Positions 17,241 to 27,043 are shown, numbered from the stretch's first letter. The stretch: 64,000 nucleotides of DNA from Lysobacter arenosi (GCF_016613475.2 NZ_CP071517.1:3777001-3841000), one strand, 5' to 3'. Notes: generated from the sequence alone by a model not told the origin. Made by a program: numbers and translations.

Positions 17241-17879
17241 ATGGCCACGGTGTTCTTCGACATGGACGGCACGCTGATCGACTCGGCCGTCGGCATCACC
17301 CGCTGCGTCGAGCATGCACTGGTGAAGATGGGCCTGCCGGTGCCGCCGCAGTCGGAACTGCGGCGCTGGATAGGTCCGGCGCTGCGCACCAGCTTTGGTC
17401 CGCTGCTCGACGATCCGCAGGACGTCGAGCAGGCGGTGCTGCACTACCGCGACCGCTTCGAGAGCGACGGCTGGGCCGAGCACGAGGTCTATGCCGGCAT
17501 CGGCGAGACGATCGAGGCGCTGCATGCGGCCGGGCATCGGCTGGCGGTGGTCACCGCCAAGAACGAGCCGCACGCACGCAAGATCGCCGCGCACCTGCCG
17601 TTCGGGCATCGCTTCGACGACATCGTCGGCGCGACCCTGGACGGTCGCATCAGCCACAAGGACCAGTTGATCGCCGAAGCGTTGCGGCGCTTCGACGTTG
17701 CCGCCGGCGAGTGCTGGATGATCGGCGACCGGCGCATGGACATCGAAGGCGCGCGTCATCACGGCATGCGCAATGTCGGCGTGCTGTGGGGTTTTGGTGG
17801 CGAGGCGGAACTGCGCGAGGCCGGGGCGCTGCACCTGGCGGCTGCGCCCGGGGAGCTGCAGGGGCTGCTGGCGGCCTGA
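17241..17879 (+). CDS. HAD superfamily hydrolase (phosphoglycolate phosphatase-like)
   Basis: A 212-residue HAD hydrolase. Motif I is FFDMDGTLID (nucleophile Asp near residue 7, acid Asp two residues later), motif II is VTAKNE with its Thr, the lysine of motif III is in SHKDQL, and motif IV is MIGDRRMDIEGA. The cap segment between motifs I and II is helical, as in subfamily IA. The closest described activities are phosphoglycolate phosphatase and pyrophosphatase (Gph/PpaX), removing phosphate from small metabolites. It directly follows pgk, is probably cotranscribed, and may repair glycolytic side products; substrate is inferred only. Confidence 0.87.
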   Translation: MATVFFDMDGTLIDSAVGITRCVEHALVKMGLPVPPQSELRRWIGPALRTSFGPLLDDPQDVEQAVLHYRDRFESDGWAEHEVYAGIGETIEALHAAGHRLAVVTAKNEPHARKIAAHLPFGHRFDDIVGATLDGRISHKDQLIAEALRRFDVAAGECWMIGDRRMDIEGARHHGMRNVGVLWGFGGEAELREAGALHLAAAPGELQGLLAA

Positions 17880-18088
17880 TCGCGGGTCGGGAGTGTGGGT
17901 GGTCTGCTTTTGGTGGGGTGATTCCAGACCACTTGCCTGCATGCCCCGCGGTATGGACGACCCTCGTCCCGGATTGCATGCGTATTCAATTCGAATGACC
18001 GCACAGCTGTGCTAGCGTCGCCCGAATCAACGGATTCGCTCTTGAGCCAATCCGCACCGACAATCCGCACCAGGCGAAGCAGCATTCG

Positions 18089-19555
18089 ATGACGACCACC
18101 CAGCGCCGCACCAAGATCCTCGCCACCCTCGGCCCGGCCACTGATCCGCCGGGCGTCCTCGACGCACTGCTCACTGCCGGCGTCGACGTAGTCCGACTCA
18201 ATTTCTCGCACGGCGATCCGTCCTCGCAGGTCGCCCGCGCCGAAGCCGTGCGCGAAGCGGCCAAACGTGTCGGCGTGGAAGTCGGCATCCTCGCCGACCT
18301 GCCCGGTCCGAAGATCCGCATCGAGCGATTCGCCGAAGGCAAGGTCCTGCTCAAGGCCGGCGACCGCTTCGACCTGGTCGCCAGCGCCGATGCGCCTCCC
18401 GGCAACCTGCGCGAGGTCGGCGTGAGCTACCTCGGCCTGCCCGACGACGTGCGCCCCGGCGACGTCCTGCTGCTCGACGATGGCCTGCTGCAGCTGCGCG
18501 TCGGAGCGATCGAAGGCGAGCGCATCATCACCACCGTCCTCAACGACGGCGCACTGTCGGACCGCAAGGGCCTCAACAAGCAGGGCGGCGGCCTGTCGCT
18601 GGGCGCGCTGACCGAGCGCGACAAGGAACTGATCCTGGTCGCGGCCGAACTGGGCGCAGACTTCATCGCGGTGTCGTTCTGCCGCAACGCCGAAGACATG
18701 AACGAGGCGCGCCGCATTGCCCGCGCCGCCGGCTGCGACGCCGCACTGGTGTCGAAGATCGAGCGTGCCGAGGCGATCGAGAACCTGTCGGAGATCGTCG
18801 ACGCCAGCGACGTGGTCATGGTCGCGCGCGGCGACCTGGGCGTGGAGATCGGCGATGCCGAGCTGCCCGGCCTGCAGAAGAAGATCATTCGCGAGGCGCT
18901 CGAGCGCAATCGCGTGGTGATCACCGCCACGCAGATGCTGCAATCGATGGTCGACAGCCCGATCCCGACCCGCGCCGAAGTGCTCGACGTCGCCAACGCC
19001 GTGATCGACGGTACCGACGCGGTCATGCTGTCGCAGGAATCGGCCGCCGGCCGCTATCCGGTGAAGGCGGTCGAGGCGATGGCGCGCATCTGCCTGGGTG
19101 CCGAACGCCAGTTCAACCGCGACACCGATTTCGAGGCCGCCCCGCGCAACCTCGAGCGTGCCGACCAGGCGATCGCGATGGCGGCCATGTTCCTGTCCGA
19201 GCACATCGGCGTGCGCGCGATCGTGGCGATGACCGAATCGGGCGGTACCGCGCGCTTCCTGTCGCGCTTCCGCTCGCAGGTGCCGATCTTCGCGATGTCG
19301 CGCCACGACGGCGCGCGTCGTCGCATGACGATGATGCGCGATGTCGTCGCCTATGCCTTCGACAGCCGTGGCCTGAGTTCGCGTGACGCCGCGCGCAGCG
19401 CGATCAAGGAACTGTACGACCAGGACCGTCTCAGCGTCGGTGACCGGGTGATGTTCACCAGCGGCGACCACATGGAACAGCACGGCGCGACCAACACGCT
19501 GCGCCTGTTGCAGGTCGGTGCGGACGGCACCGCCGAAGGCCTGGGCGAACTCTAG
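18089..19555 (+). CDS. pyk: Pyruvate kinase
   Basis: A 488-residue enzyme transferring phosphate from phosphoenolpyruvate to ADP. Family motifs are RRTKILATLGPATDPP at the N-terminus, RLNFSHG, DLPGPKIR, the catalytic block LVSKIERAEAIENL, MVARGDLGVE and ITATQMLQSM. Length fits the bacterial form. The 209-base gap after the phosphatase gene suggests its own promoter, though no clear -35/-10 pair is visible. A REP-like hairpin follows the stop. With gap, pgk and fba it forms a dispersed lower-glycolysis block. Confidence 0.97.
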   Translation: MTTTQRRTKILATLGPATDPPGVLDALLTAGVDVVRLNFSHGDPSSQVARAEAVREAAKRVGVEVGILADLPGPKIRIERFAEGKVLLKAGDRFDLVASADAPPGNLREVGVSYLGLPDDVRPGDVLLLDDGLLQLRVGAIEGERIITTVLNDGALSDRKGLNKQGGGLSLGALTERDKELILVAAELGADFIAVSFCRNAEDMNEARRIARAAGCDAALVSKIERAEAIENLSEIVDASDVVMVARGDLGVEIGDAELPGLQKKIIREALERNRVVITATQMLQSMVDSPIPTRAEVLDVANAVIDGTDAVMLSQESAAGRYPVKAVEAMARICLGAERQFNRDTDFEAAPRNLERADQAIAMAAMFLSEHIGVRAIVAMTESGGTARFLSRFRSQVPIFAMSRHDGARRRMTMMRDVVAYAFDSRGLSSRDAARSAIKELYDQDRLSVGDRVMFTSGDHMEQHGATNTLRLLQVGADGTAEGLGEL

Positions 19556-19567
19556 CCTGCCATCCGC

Positions 19568-19601
19568 AGGAGCGAGCTTGCTCGCGACGAAGTTCGCTCC
19601 T
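19568..19601. repeat. REP-like palindrome after pyk
   Basis: Outer arms AGGAGCGA and TCGCTCCT enclose an inner CGAGCTTGCTCG palindrome. GAGCGAGCTTGCTCGCG-type units are frequent REP sequences in Pseudomonas and xanthomonads. It may act as the 3' stabiliser or terminator of pyk, but has no T run. Confidence 0.65.
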
Positions 19602-19694
19602 ACGAATGCTGGAAATCGTGCGAAGGCGGCGTGATGGCCGCCTGATCAATCCGGGCGCGTTGGCGATAGCAATCCCTCCCCCAGGGGAATTGCC

Positions 19695-20402
19695 GTGGCA
19701 AACGCAAGGTTCGGTAGACCCAGCCGCTCGTCGCTGCTGTTGCAAGGCATCGCGACAATCGCCTCCAGCATCATGCTGTGCGCGTGCACGACCGTGGGCA
19801 TGCACACCCAGGAGCGATTCGCCGTCAATTACGGTCCGCCGGTGCAGATGCGCGTGTGCGTGCTGCGCACGGCCGATGTCAGCGAGCAGCGCGTCGAGAA
19901 GTTGATCGCCGCGGTCAACACCGAGTTCGAGCCCTACGGCATCGACGTGGTGGTGCCCTGGGTGCGGCCATGGACGCGTTCCGGTTTCGCCCACCGCAGC
20001 CTGTTCGACGATGTCATCGCACACGAACTGGAAGCGCCGTGCGATCGCCTGGTGGCCTTCGTCGACCGCAACGCCGGCGATTTCCTCTGGGGCCTGCTGA
20101 TGCCCGAAGTGCTGGGCAGCGTCGATGATCCCACCCACACGCGCGGCTTCGTGGTGGCCACGCAGGTCTCGCTCAACCAGGTGTTCACGCCGCCGGGCAA
20201 GGCGACAGTGCACGAGTTCTACCATCTGCTTGGTTGTCCGCACGCCGGCGAGTTGACCGACTGCTACGCGCAGATCGCGGCACTCAAGCGCAACATCGAT
20301 CCTGCCGCCGATTTCTTCCCGGGGGTGGACGAGTACGGCCAGCCGCTGAAGACGCGGGACGCCGCCAACCACACGTTGCGCCAGGCCATCGCTGGGCAGT
20401 GA
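19695..20402 (+). CDS. Putative lipoprotein with metzincin-type zinc motif
   Basis: A 235-residue protein of no family I can name. The start is a GTG with a strong upstream AGGGGAA. A signal sequence ends in a lipobox-like LCAC, putting the lipidated residue at C31. Residues 173–183 read HEFYHLLGCPH, an exact HExxHxxGxxH zinc motif of metzincin proteases. No obvious Met-turn follows; the tail is DFFPGVDEYGQ and a helical end. The position of the motif late in the chain resembles small metzincins such as archaemetzincin or snapalysin types. It stands alone between pyk and fba. Protease activity is inferred from the motif only. Confidence 0.72.
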   Translation: MANARFGRPSRSSLLLQGIATIASSIMLCACTTVGMHTQERFAVNYGPPVQMRVCVLRTADVSEQRVEKLIAAVNTEFEPYGIDVVVPWVRPWTRSGFAHRSLFDDVIAHELEAPCDRLVAFVDRNAGDFLWGLLMPEVLGSVDDPTHTRGFVVATQVSLNQVFTPPGKATVHEFYHLLGCPHAGELTDCYAQIAALKRNIDPAADFFPGVDEYGQPLKTRDAANHTLRQAIAGQ

Positions 20403-20514
20403 GCCGGCGCGGGCCGGCAACGGCGCCCGAAATTGGTATTGAAATTCGGGGTGCCGGTTGCGCAAGTCATTGATTCACCGTGGCCGGCCCCGGGCGGGAA
20501 TGCTGCGCTGCCGC

Positions 20515-20520
20515 TATAAT
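20515..20520 (+). promoter_or_regulatory. Possible -10 element of fba
   Basis: A perfect TATAAT lies 33 bases before the fba start codon. No convincing -35 hexamer is present at 16–18 bases upstream, so assignment rests on the -10 alone. Confidence 0.4.
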
Positions 20521-20553
20521 GCCGGGCTTCCCACCGCTCCCGCAGGACGTCTC

Positions 20554-21564
20554 ATGAGCATCGAACAGCTTGCCGAAACCGCCCAGGCCATGGTGGCCCC
20601 GGGCAAGGGAATCATCGCCATCGATGAGTCCACCAGCACCATTGCCAAGCGCTTCGCAGGCGTCGGCATCGAGAACACCGAAGAGAATCGCCGCGCCTAC
20701 CGCGAGCTGCTGCTGGCCACGCCCAAGCTGAACGACTACATCTCCGGCGCGATCCTGTTCGACGAGACCATCCGACAGTCGACCAAGAGCGGCATCCCGT
20801 TCGCCCAGTACATGTCCGACAACGGCATGATCCCGGGCATCAAGGTCGACAAGGGCACTCATGCGCTGGCCGGCTTCCCGGGCGAAGTCGTCACCGAAGG
20901 CCTCGATGGCCTGCGTGCGCGCCTGGAGGAGTACTACAAGCTCGGCGCCCGTTTCGCCAAGTGGCGCGCGGTGATCAACATCGGTGACGACATCCCGTCG
21001 GGTACCTGCATCGACTCCAATGCCCATGCGCTGGCCCGCTACGCGGCGCTGTGCCAGGAGCAGGGTCTGGTGCCGATGGTCGAGCCGGAAGTGATCATGG
21101 ACGGTTCGCACGACATCGAGACCTGCTACGAGGTCACCGAGGTCACGCTGCGTTCGCTGTTCGCTTCTCTGTACGAGCACAACGTGATGCTGGAAGGCAC
21201 GATCCTGAAGGCTTCGATGATCCTGCCGGGCACCACCAGCGGCGAGAAGGCCAGCGTCGAGGACGTCGCCGCGGCGACCCTGCAGTGCCTGAAGTCGACC
21301 GTGCCGGCGACCCTGCCGGGCATCGTGTTCCTGTCCGGTGGCCAGGCCGACGAGGACGCCACCGCGCACCTCAACGCCATGAACCAGATGGGTCCGAACC
21401 CGTGGCCGCTGTCGTTCTCCTACGGCCGCGCCATGCAGCAGGCGGCCCTGAAGCTGTGGTCGCAGGACCTGATCAACAACTTCGCCAAGGCCCAGCAGAC
21501 GGTGTACGAGCGCGCTCGTGACAACGGCCTCGCCGCGCTTGGCCAGTGGAAGCAGGCCGCGTAA
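20554..21564 (+). CDS. fba: Fructose-bisphosphate aldolase, class I
   Basis: A 336-residue Schiff-base aldolase that splits fructose-1,6-bisphosphate to dihydroxyacetone phosphate and glyceraldehyde-3-phosphate, with no metal. Recognisable motifs are GIIAIDEST, GIKVDKG (K100), FAKWRAV and the active-site Lys219 in EGTILKASMILPG. Homology is to the animal-type class I enzymes rather than the class II enzyme of many bacteria. The start at 20554 follows AGGACG. A strong terminator follows. It completes the glycolytic set in this region. Confidence 0.96.
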   Translation: MSIEQLAETAQAMVAPGKGIIAIDESTSTIAKRFAGVGIENTEENRRAYRELLLATPKLNDYISGAILFDETIRQSTKSGIPFAQYMSDNGMIPGIKVDKGTHALAGFPGEVVTEGLDGLRARLEEYYKLGARFAKWRAVINIGDDIPSGTCIDSNAHALARYAALCQEQGLVPMVEPEVIMDGSHDIETCYEVTEVTLRSLFASLYEHNVMLEGTILKASMILPGTTSGEKASVEDVAAATLQCLKSTVPATLPGIVFLSGGQADEDATAHLNAMNQMGPNPWPLSFSYGRAMQQAALKLWSQDLINNFAKAQQTVYERARDNGLAALGQWKQAA

Positions 21565-21587
21565 GCGTCGCTTTCAGGAACCATCAG

Positions 21588-21614
21588 AAAAGCCGGCCTT
21601 GTGCCGGCTTTTTT
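21588..21614 (+). terminator. Intrinsic terminator of fba
   Basis: Arms AAAAGCCGGC and GCCGGCTTTT form a ten-base-pair stem with a five-base loop, continuing into more T residues. It lies 23 bases after the stop codon and, being symmetrical in A/T flanks, could also serve the convergent carboxypeptidase gene. Confidence 0.93.
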
Positions 21615-21647
21615 GTTGGCGAGTGGTCTGCCGGCGGACCGGTGTGC

Positions 21648-23336
21648 CTAGTCGGCGATTACCGTGAAATACGCCGCATCCGGCGTGCCGACGCTGCCAC
21701 CGGCGTCGCTGCCGCGGACGAAGACGACATGGCGGCCTGGCGCCAGGCCCTGCGTGTTGACCACCGCGCGAACGCTCTCGCGGCTGGTGTCCCAAGTGCC
21801 GTCGCTGGGCTGCATCGCGACCCTGGTCGCACCGGCGGTCCAGGGACGCTGGTCGAGGTAGGCCGAAGCGGCGCGGATCGCGTGCACCGGCTCGGCACCG
21901 TTGCTCTGGTTGCTGCGGCCGTCGTCGATCGTGGCGGTCACGGTCACTGCCTGGCCGGCGCTGACGCTCGCCGGCGATACCGCCACCGCCAGCGTGTCGG
22001 GCCCGGTCGGATAGACGTAAGGCGCGGTCAGGTTGCGCGCGGCGTAGCGCAATGCCGCCAGGTTCTTCGGCAGCGTGGTGGACTCGAACGTCGCGCAGCT
22101 CTCGAAGAACGCCACGCCCATCTCGATCGTGTAGCTGGGCACGCCGAGCAGGCCGTACATCGTGTCGGTGTTGGTGCCGTCGGCGACATACAGCCCGACC
22201 CACTGCTTCGGCGCATAACCGTTGTGCCAGGCAATCCGGCGGCCGAGCGTGCGCAGCGCCGTCGCGTTCGCGGTCGCCGTGGAGGAGTACGCCCAAGGCC
22301 ACAGCACCAGGCGCGAGTAGCTGTGCAGGTCGACGAACAGACCGCGATAGTCCTGCGGTGCCGCGGCCGTGGCGGCATCGCCACGGCGATCGGGGAACAC
22401 GCCGCCGCGCCAGGTGCCGCCGGCATCGGCGACACCGGCGATGTAGCGCAGCAGGTTCTGCGTTTCCGGCTCCGAACCCTGCTGCGGACCGCGATAAGTG
22501 CCCGCGCACGGATTGCCGCTGGAGCCACCGGCGGCGCCGTTCCAGCGAAACGGGAAATTGCGGTTGAGGTCGATGCCGTAGTTGCTGGCGGTGCACGAAC
22601 CGTTGCTGGTGTTGACGTTCTTGCGCCACGAGGCGCCAGCCTCGGCGCGCTTGCGCCCGTCCGGATTGCCCTGCAACACGAAGTGGAAGCGGTACGTATC
22701 CAGCAACCACGTCGCCTCGGCGTTGCTGCCGTACCCGTCGACCAGCCATTGCGCGAAGCGGGTCAGCACCTCAGCAGGCGTGTACTCGCGCGCATGGATG
22801 GAGCCCAGCAGCACCATGCTCGGCTTGTTGGCAATGCTGGCGTCGGTGGCGCTGTTTCCGAGCACCAGCACCTTCATCGGGTAGCCCGCCGCCGGATCGC
22901 GACTGCGCAGCCAGCTCGGACCGATGTCCACGACCCGCGCCAGATCCGGCCGGTCTCGCGCGATCTGCTGCATTGTGTCGTAGGTTTCCTCGATGGTGCG
23001 GTAGCAGGCGAACCCGGGGATCGCCTCGGTGCGCACCTGCCCGGATTGCAGCAGCGCTTCATCCACTTCGCGCATGCGTTCGGTGGCGACCTCGTCGACG
23101 CGGGCATCGACACCAGCCCTGCGCAGCGCAAGGTACTCGTCGTAGGTCGCCTCGAACGCGGCGGTTCGGGCGTGCTCGTCAACGCTCACGTGCTGGAAAC
23201 GTGCCGCCAGGTATTGCAGCTGGGCACGGTTCCCATACTGGACGCTGACGAAGAGCAGCTGATCATCTTTGCCGACCGCGCCCGCGCCACTTGCGGCGGC
23301 CGACCATAACAACAGCGCAGCGAGTCCCGGGCGCAT
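21648..23336 (-). CDS. Secreted M14 zinc carboxypeptidase
   Basis: A 562-residue exported metallocarboxypeptidase. A signal peptide begins MRPGLAALLLWSA. Zinc ligands are H181 and E184 in SIHAREYTP and H338 in DLHSYSRLV; substrate Arg/Asn motifs NPDGR and DLNRNFPFRW are present; the general base is E405 in SYTIEMG. After about residue 445 an immunoglobulin-like domain follows, with SPASVSAGQAVTVTATI and HVVFVRGSD. Such enzymes remove C-terminal residues from extracellular peptides; specificity is unknown. The start at 23336 is where the signal peptide begins. It is divergent from the nap operon and convergent with fba. Confidence 0.92.
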   Translation of the reverse strand: MRPGLAALLLWSAAASGAGAVGKDDQLLFVSVQYGNRAQLQYLAARFQHVSVDEHARTAAFEATYDEYLALRRAGVDARVDEVATERMREVDEALLQSGQVRTEAIPGFACYRTIEETYDTMQQIARDRPDLARVVDIGPSWLRSRDPAAGYPMKVLVLGNSATDASIANKPSMVLLGSIHAREYTPAEVLTRFAQWLVDGYGSNAEATWLLDTYRFHFVLQGNPDGRKRAEAGASWRKNVNTSNGSCTASNYGIDLNRNFPFRWNGAAGGSSGNPCAGTYRGPQQGSEPETQNLLRYIAGVADAGGTWRGGVFPDRRGDAATAAAPQDYRGLFVDLHSYSRLVLWPWAYSSTATANATALRTLGRRIAWHNGYAPKQWVGLYVADGTNTDTMYGLLGVPSYTIEMGVAFFESCATFESTTLPKNLAALRYAARNLTAPYVYPTGPDTLAVAVSPASVSAGQAVTVTATIDDGRSNQSNGAEPVHAIRAASAYLDQRPWTAGATRVAMQPSDGTWDTSRESVRAVVNTQGLAPGRHVVFVRGSDAGGSVGTPDAAYFTVIAD

Positions 23337-23425
23337 CAAACAGCTCCATTGCCGGACTTCCGGATCGTGCGCCGGTACGGTGTAAATGCGGCTGAAGCCC
23401 GCGCACGCGGTCATTTTACGGAGCG

Positions 23426-23446
23426 TTAACACGAGGCCTTAACACG
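23426..23446. repeat. Direct repeat TTAACACG x2 upstream of nap
   Basis: TTAACACG occurs at 23426–23433 and again at 23439–23446, a 13-base period, in the gap between the carboxypeptidase gene and the FNR-like box of nap. It is a candidate operator; no regulator is assigned. Confidence 0.35.
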
Positions 23447-23496
23447 CCGTGGGTTACCAATGACGGCGGCGTTGATCCGTCCCTTCCTGACCGGAT

Positions 23497-23510
23497 TTGA
23501 GTTGGATCAA
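23497..23510. promoter_or_regulatory. FNR/Anr-type box upstream of nap operon
   Basis: TTGAG-TTGG-ATCAA differs from the FNR consensus TTGAT-N4-ATCAA at one position. Its centre is about 73 bases before the napE start, a workable place for an activator. Oxygen-responsive control of nap fits known FNR control of periplasmic nitrate reductases. Confidence 0.6.
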
Positions 23511-23576
23511 GGAAGGCGACGGAGCGTGGCGTCATCCTCGCTGCGAACGGAATGGATCTTCGTGATGGAGCCAGCC

Positions 23577-23738
23577 ATGGGCCAGCCAGACCACGCGGTC
23601 ATCAAACGGCGCGAACGCATCGCCTTCCTGCTGCTGACCGCGGTCGTATTCCCGCTGGTGACGGTGATGATCGTCGCCGGCTACGGTTTCCTGGTCTGGA
23701 TCTGGCAGATGTTCGCCGGCCCGCCGACGGGCCACTGA
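23577..23738 (+). CDS. napE: Periplasmic nitrate reductase subunit NapE
   Basis: A 53-residue single-helix membrane protein. After a short charged start (IKRRER) comes one hydrophobic segment (IAFLLLTAVVFPLVTVMIVA), then GYGFLVWIWQMFAGPP, the conserved NapE tail. Its role in the Nap system is unknown. The start at 23577 was chosen because GGAG lies six bases upstream; an ATG at 23565 is the alternative. It heads the operon, one base before napF. Confidence 0.85.
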   Translation: MGQPDHAVIKRRERIAFLLLTAVVFPLVTVMIVAGYGFLVWIWQMFAGPPTGH

Positions 23739-23739
23739 C

Positions 23740-24237
23740 ATGTCCGCCGTGCCGGATCGCTCACGTCGCGCGCTGCTGCTGGGCCGCAGCCAGGCCCGCG
23801 CGCCGCTGCGCCCGCCGTGGGCGTTGGCCGAAGCCGACTTCGTCGAGGCCTGCACCGGCTGCGGCGCCTGCATCGAGCGCTGCCCCGAGCAGGTGCTCGT
23901 GCGCGGTGCCGCCGGCTACGCCGTGTTCGACCCGCGCCTGGGTGAGTGCACCTTCTGCGGCGATTGCGCCGACGCGTGCGAGCCGAGGGCGATCAATCGC
24001 GCCGCTGTCGACGTCCCCTGGCGCACGCTGGCCAGCGCCGGCGACGCCTGCCTGCCGCGCCATGGCGTGGTCTGTTCGAGCTGCCGCGATGCCTGCCCGG
24101 AGCGGGCGATCGCGTTCCCCCTTTCGACTTCCGTGCCGACGCCCGTCATCGACCCCGCGCGCTGCACCGGCTGCGGTGCCTGCGTGAGCGTGTGTCCGGT
24201 CGACGCTCTGACACTGATGCAGCAGGAGCAGGCATGA
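23740..24237 (+). CDS. napF: Ferredoxin-type protein NapF
   Basis: A 165-residue cytoplasmic iron–sulfur protein that helps mature the NapA cofactor. Four cysteine clusters are visible: C38-C41-C44-C48, C70-C73-C76-C80, a third made of C104 plus C112-C115-C119 with unusual spacing, and C142-C145-C148-C152. The N-terminus SRRALLLGR resembles the twin-arginine-like start common in NapF. Its stop overlaps the napD start (ATGA). Confidence 0.93.
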   Translation: MSAVPDRSRRALLLGRSQARAPLRPPWALAEADFVEACTGCGACIERCPEQVLVRGAAGYAVFDPRLGECTFCGDCADACEPRAINRAAVDVPWRTLASAGDACLPRHGVVCSSCRDACPERAIAFPLSTSVPTPVIDPARCTGCGACVSVCPVDALTLMQQEQA

Positions 24238-24542
24238 GCAGCGATACCAGCGCCAACGAAGTCCACATCGCCAGCTTCGTCGTCCAGCACCGTGACGAGG
24301 CCGCGGCCGCTCTCGCGACCTGGATAGCCGCCAGCGACGACATGGAGCTGGCGCGCAGCGAGGGCACGCGCAGCATCGTGCTGTGCGAATGCGCCGACCA
24401 GTACGCGCTGCTCGATCGCATCGAGGCCCTGCGCTCCGTCCCGGGCGTGCTCAACGTGCTGCTGGTCTACCACCACGCCGAACCGGGCGATGCGCTCGAC
24501 GCGCCCATGCCCACACTTACCGTCACCGGAGTCGCGCCATGA
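24234..24542 (+). CDS. napD: NapD, chaperone for the NapA Tat signal
   Basis: A 102-residue cytoplasmic chaperone that binds the twin-arginine signal peptide of NapA until its molybdenum cofactor is inserted. The fold's motifs are [11 protein letters not shown] at the start and [16 protein letters not shown] near the end. It starts within the last bases of napF and its TGA overlaps the napA ATG, so translation is coupled on both sides. Confidence 0.92.
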   Translation: MSSDTSANEVHIASFVVQHRDEAAAALATWIAASDDMELARSEGTRSIVLCECADQYALLDRIEALRSVPGVLNVLLVYHHAEPGDALDAPMPTLTVTGVAP

Positions 24543-27031
24543 CCACCCGCCGCGAGTTCATCCGCAATACCGCGGTCACCACCGCCGCGGCCGCCGCCGG
24601 CATGTCACTGCCGGGTGGCGCCGCCAACATCGTCACCGAAGGCGACCTGACCGCGTTGAAGTGGGACAAGGCGCCGTGCCGGTTCTGCGGCACCGGCTGC
24701 GGCGTCAACGTCGCCGTCAAGAGCGGTCGCGTCGTTGCCACGCACGGCGATGTCCATGCCGAGGTCAACCGTGGCATCAACTGCATCAAGGGCTACTTCC
24801 TGTCGAAGATCATGTACGGCAGCGACCGCCTGACCAAGCCGCTGCTGCGCAAGAAGGACGGCGTCTACGCCAAGGACGGGGACTTCGTCGAAGTGGAGTG
24901 GGACGAGGCCTTCGACGTCATGGCCGCGCAGTTCAAGCGTGTGCTCAAGAACAAGGGCGGCGACGGCATCGGCATGTTCGGCTCTGGCCAGTGGACCATC
25001 TTCGAGGGCTACGCCGCCAACAAGCTGATGAAGGCCGGCTTCCGCAGCAACCACATCGATCCGAACGCGCGCCACTGCATGGCCTCGGCGGTGATGGGCT
25101 TCATGCGCACCTTCGGCATGGACGAGCCGATGGGTTGCTACGACGACTTCGAGCACGCCGACGCGTTCGTGTTGTGGGGTTCGAACATGGCCGAGATGCA
25201 CCCGATCCTGTGGACGCGGGTGACCGACCGCCGCCTGACCAATCCCAACGTCAAGGTTGCCGTGCTGTCGACGTTCGAGCATCGCAGCTTCGAGCTGGCC
25301 GACATCCCGATCGTGTTCAAGCCGCAGACCGACCTGGTCATCCTCAACTACATCGCCAACCACATCATCAAGAGCGGCAAGGTCAACAAGGAATTCGTCG
25401 ACAAGCACACCAGCTTCAAGCAGGGCAACGACGACATCGGCTACGGCCTGCGCCCTGAGCACCCGCTGGAAGTGAAGGCGAAGAACGCCAAGGATGCCAA
25501 CGGCGGCAAGGTCATCGACTTCGACCAGTTCGCCGCATTCGTGGCGCCATACACGCTGGAGAAGACGGTCGAGATGACCGGGGTGGAAGCGGGCTGGTTG
25601 CAGAAGCTGGCCGAGCTCTACGCCGACCCGAAGATCAAGGTCACCTCGTTCTGGACCATGGGCTTCAACCAGCACACACGCGGCGTGTGGGCCAACAACA
25701 TGGTCTACAACCTGCACCTGCTGACCGGCAAGATCGCCACGCCCGGCAACAGCCCGTTCTCGCTGACCGGGCAACCGTCGGCCTGCGGTACCGCGCGCGA
25801 GGTCGGCACCTTCAGCCATCGCCTGCCGGCCGACATGGTGGTGACCAATCCCGAGCACCGCAAGCATGCCGAGGAGATCTGGAAGATCCCGCACGGCATC
25901 ATCAAGGCCAAGCCCGGCTACCACGCGGTCGAACAGAACCGCGCACTCAAGGACGGCAAGCTCAATGCCTACTGGGTGCAGGTCAACAACAACATGCAGG
26001 CCGCGGCCAACCTGCGCGAGGAAGGCTGGCCGGGCTATCGCAATCCGGACAACTTCATCGTCGTCTCCGATGCCTATCCGACCGTGACCGCGCAGGCCGC
26101 CGACCTGGTGTTGCCGGCGGCGATGTGGGTGGAGAAGGAGGGTGCCTACGGCAACGCCGAGCGCCGCACGCAGTTCTGGCACCAGCTGGTCAATGCGCCG
26201 GCGCAGGCACGCTCGGACCTGTGGCAATTGATGGAATTCTCCAAGCGCTTCACCACCGACGAGTGCTGGCCGGCGGATATCCTCGCCGCCAACCCGGCCT
26301 TCAAGGGCAAGACCCTGTACGACGTGCTGTACCGCAACGGCAATGTCGACAAGTTCCCGCTGGACGACATCGAGAAGGGCTACGCCAACGACGAGTCCAC
26401 GCACTTCGGCTACTACGTGCAGAAGGGATTGTTCGAGGAGTACGCCGCCTTCGGTCGTGGCCATGGCCATGACCTGGCGCCGTTCGACGACTACCACCGC
26501 ACGCGCGGCCTGCGCTGGCCGGTGGTCAACGGCAAGGAAACGCGCTGGCGCTACCGCGAAGGCGCCGATCCCTACGTCAAGGCCGGCACCGGCTACCAGT
26601 TCTACGGCAACAAGGACAACCGCGCGGTGATCTGGGCGCTGCCCTACGAGCCGCCCGCCGAGTCGCCGGACAAGGAATACGACATGTGGCTGGTGACCGG
26701 GCGCGTGCTCGAGCACTGGCATTCGGGTTCGATGACGATGCGCGTGCCGGAGCTGTACCGCAGCTTCCCGACCGCGGTGATCTTCATGAATCCCGACGAT
26801 GCCAGGGCGCGCGGCCTGAAGCGCGGTGACGACGTGCGCGTGATCTCGCGCCGCGGCGAGATGCGCACGCGGGTGGAGACGCGCGGTCGCAACCGCATGC
26901 CGCCGGGCGTGGTGTTCGTGCCGTGGTTCGATGCCGGCCAGCTGATCAACAAGGTCACGCTCGACGCCACCGATCCGATCTCCAAGCAGACCGACTTCAA
27001 GAAGTGCGCGGTCAAGGTACTGGGCGCCTAG
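24539..27031 (+). CDS. napA: Periplasmic nitrate reductase, catalytic subunit
   Basis: An 830-residue molybdoenzyme that reduces nitrate to nitrite in the periplasm. The Tat signal TRREFIRN is at residues 3–10. The 4Fe-4S cluster is held by C47, C50, C54 and C82; the molybdenum ligand is C180 in [19 protein letters not shown] and GFNQHTRG bind the two guanine-dinucleotide cofactors. Length is that of canonical NapA. It overlaps napD at its start and is followed 12 bases later by napB. Confidence 0.98.
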   Translation: MTTRREFIRNTAVTTAAAAAGMSLPGGAANIVTEGDLTALKWDKAPCRFCGTGCGVNVAVKSGRVVATHGDVHAEVNRGINCIKGYFLSKIMYGSDRLTKPLLRKKDGVYAKDGDFVEVEWDEAFDVMAAQFKRVLKNKGGDGIGMFGSGQWTIFEGYAANKLMKAGFRSNHIDPNARHCMASAVMGFMRTFGMDEPMGCYDDFEHADAFVLWGSNMAEMHPILWTRVTDRRLTNPNVKVAVLSTFEHRSFELADIPIVFKPQTDLVILNYIANHIIKSGKVNKEFVDKHTSFKQGNDDIGYGLRPEHPLEVKAKNAKDANGGKVIDFDQFAAFVAPYTLEKTVEMTGVEAGWLQKLAELYADPKIKVTSFWTMGFNQHTRGVWANNMVYNLHLLTGKIATPGNSPFSLTGQPSACGTAREVGTFSHRLPADMVVTNPEHRKHAEEIWKIPHGIIKAKPGYHAVEQNRALKDGKLNAYWVQVNNNMQAAANLREEGWPGYRNPDNFIVVSDAYPTVTAQAADLVLPAAMWVEKEGAYGNAERRTQFWHQLVNAPAQARSDLWQLMEFSKRFTTDECWPADILAANPAFKGKTLYDVLYRNGNVDKFPLDDIEKGYANDESTHFGYYVQKGLFEEYAAFGRGHGHDLAPFDDYHRTRGLRWPVVNGKETRWRYREGADPYVKAGTGYQFYGNKDNRAVIWALPYEPPAESPDKEYDMWLVTGRVLEHWHSGSMTMRVPELYRSFPTAVIFMNPDDARARGLKRGDDVRVISRRGEMRTRVETRGRNRMPPGVVFVPWFDAGQLINKVTLDATDPISKQTDFKKCAVKVLGA

Positions 27032-27043
27032 GAGGGCATCGCC

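Noticed and set aside
15713..17389. Minus-strand open frame opposite pgk
   Set aside because: No recognisable domain, and it would run through the nrdA promoter and riboswitch start.
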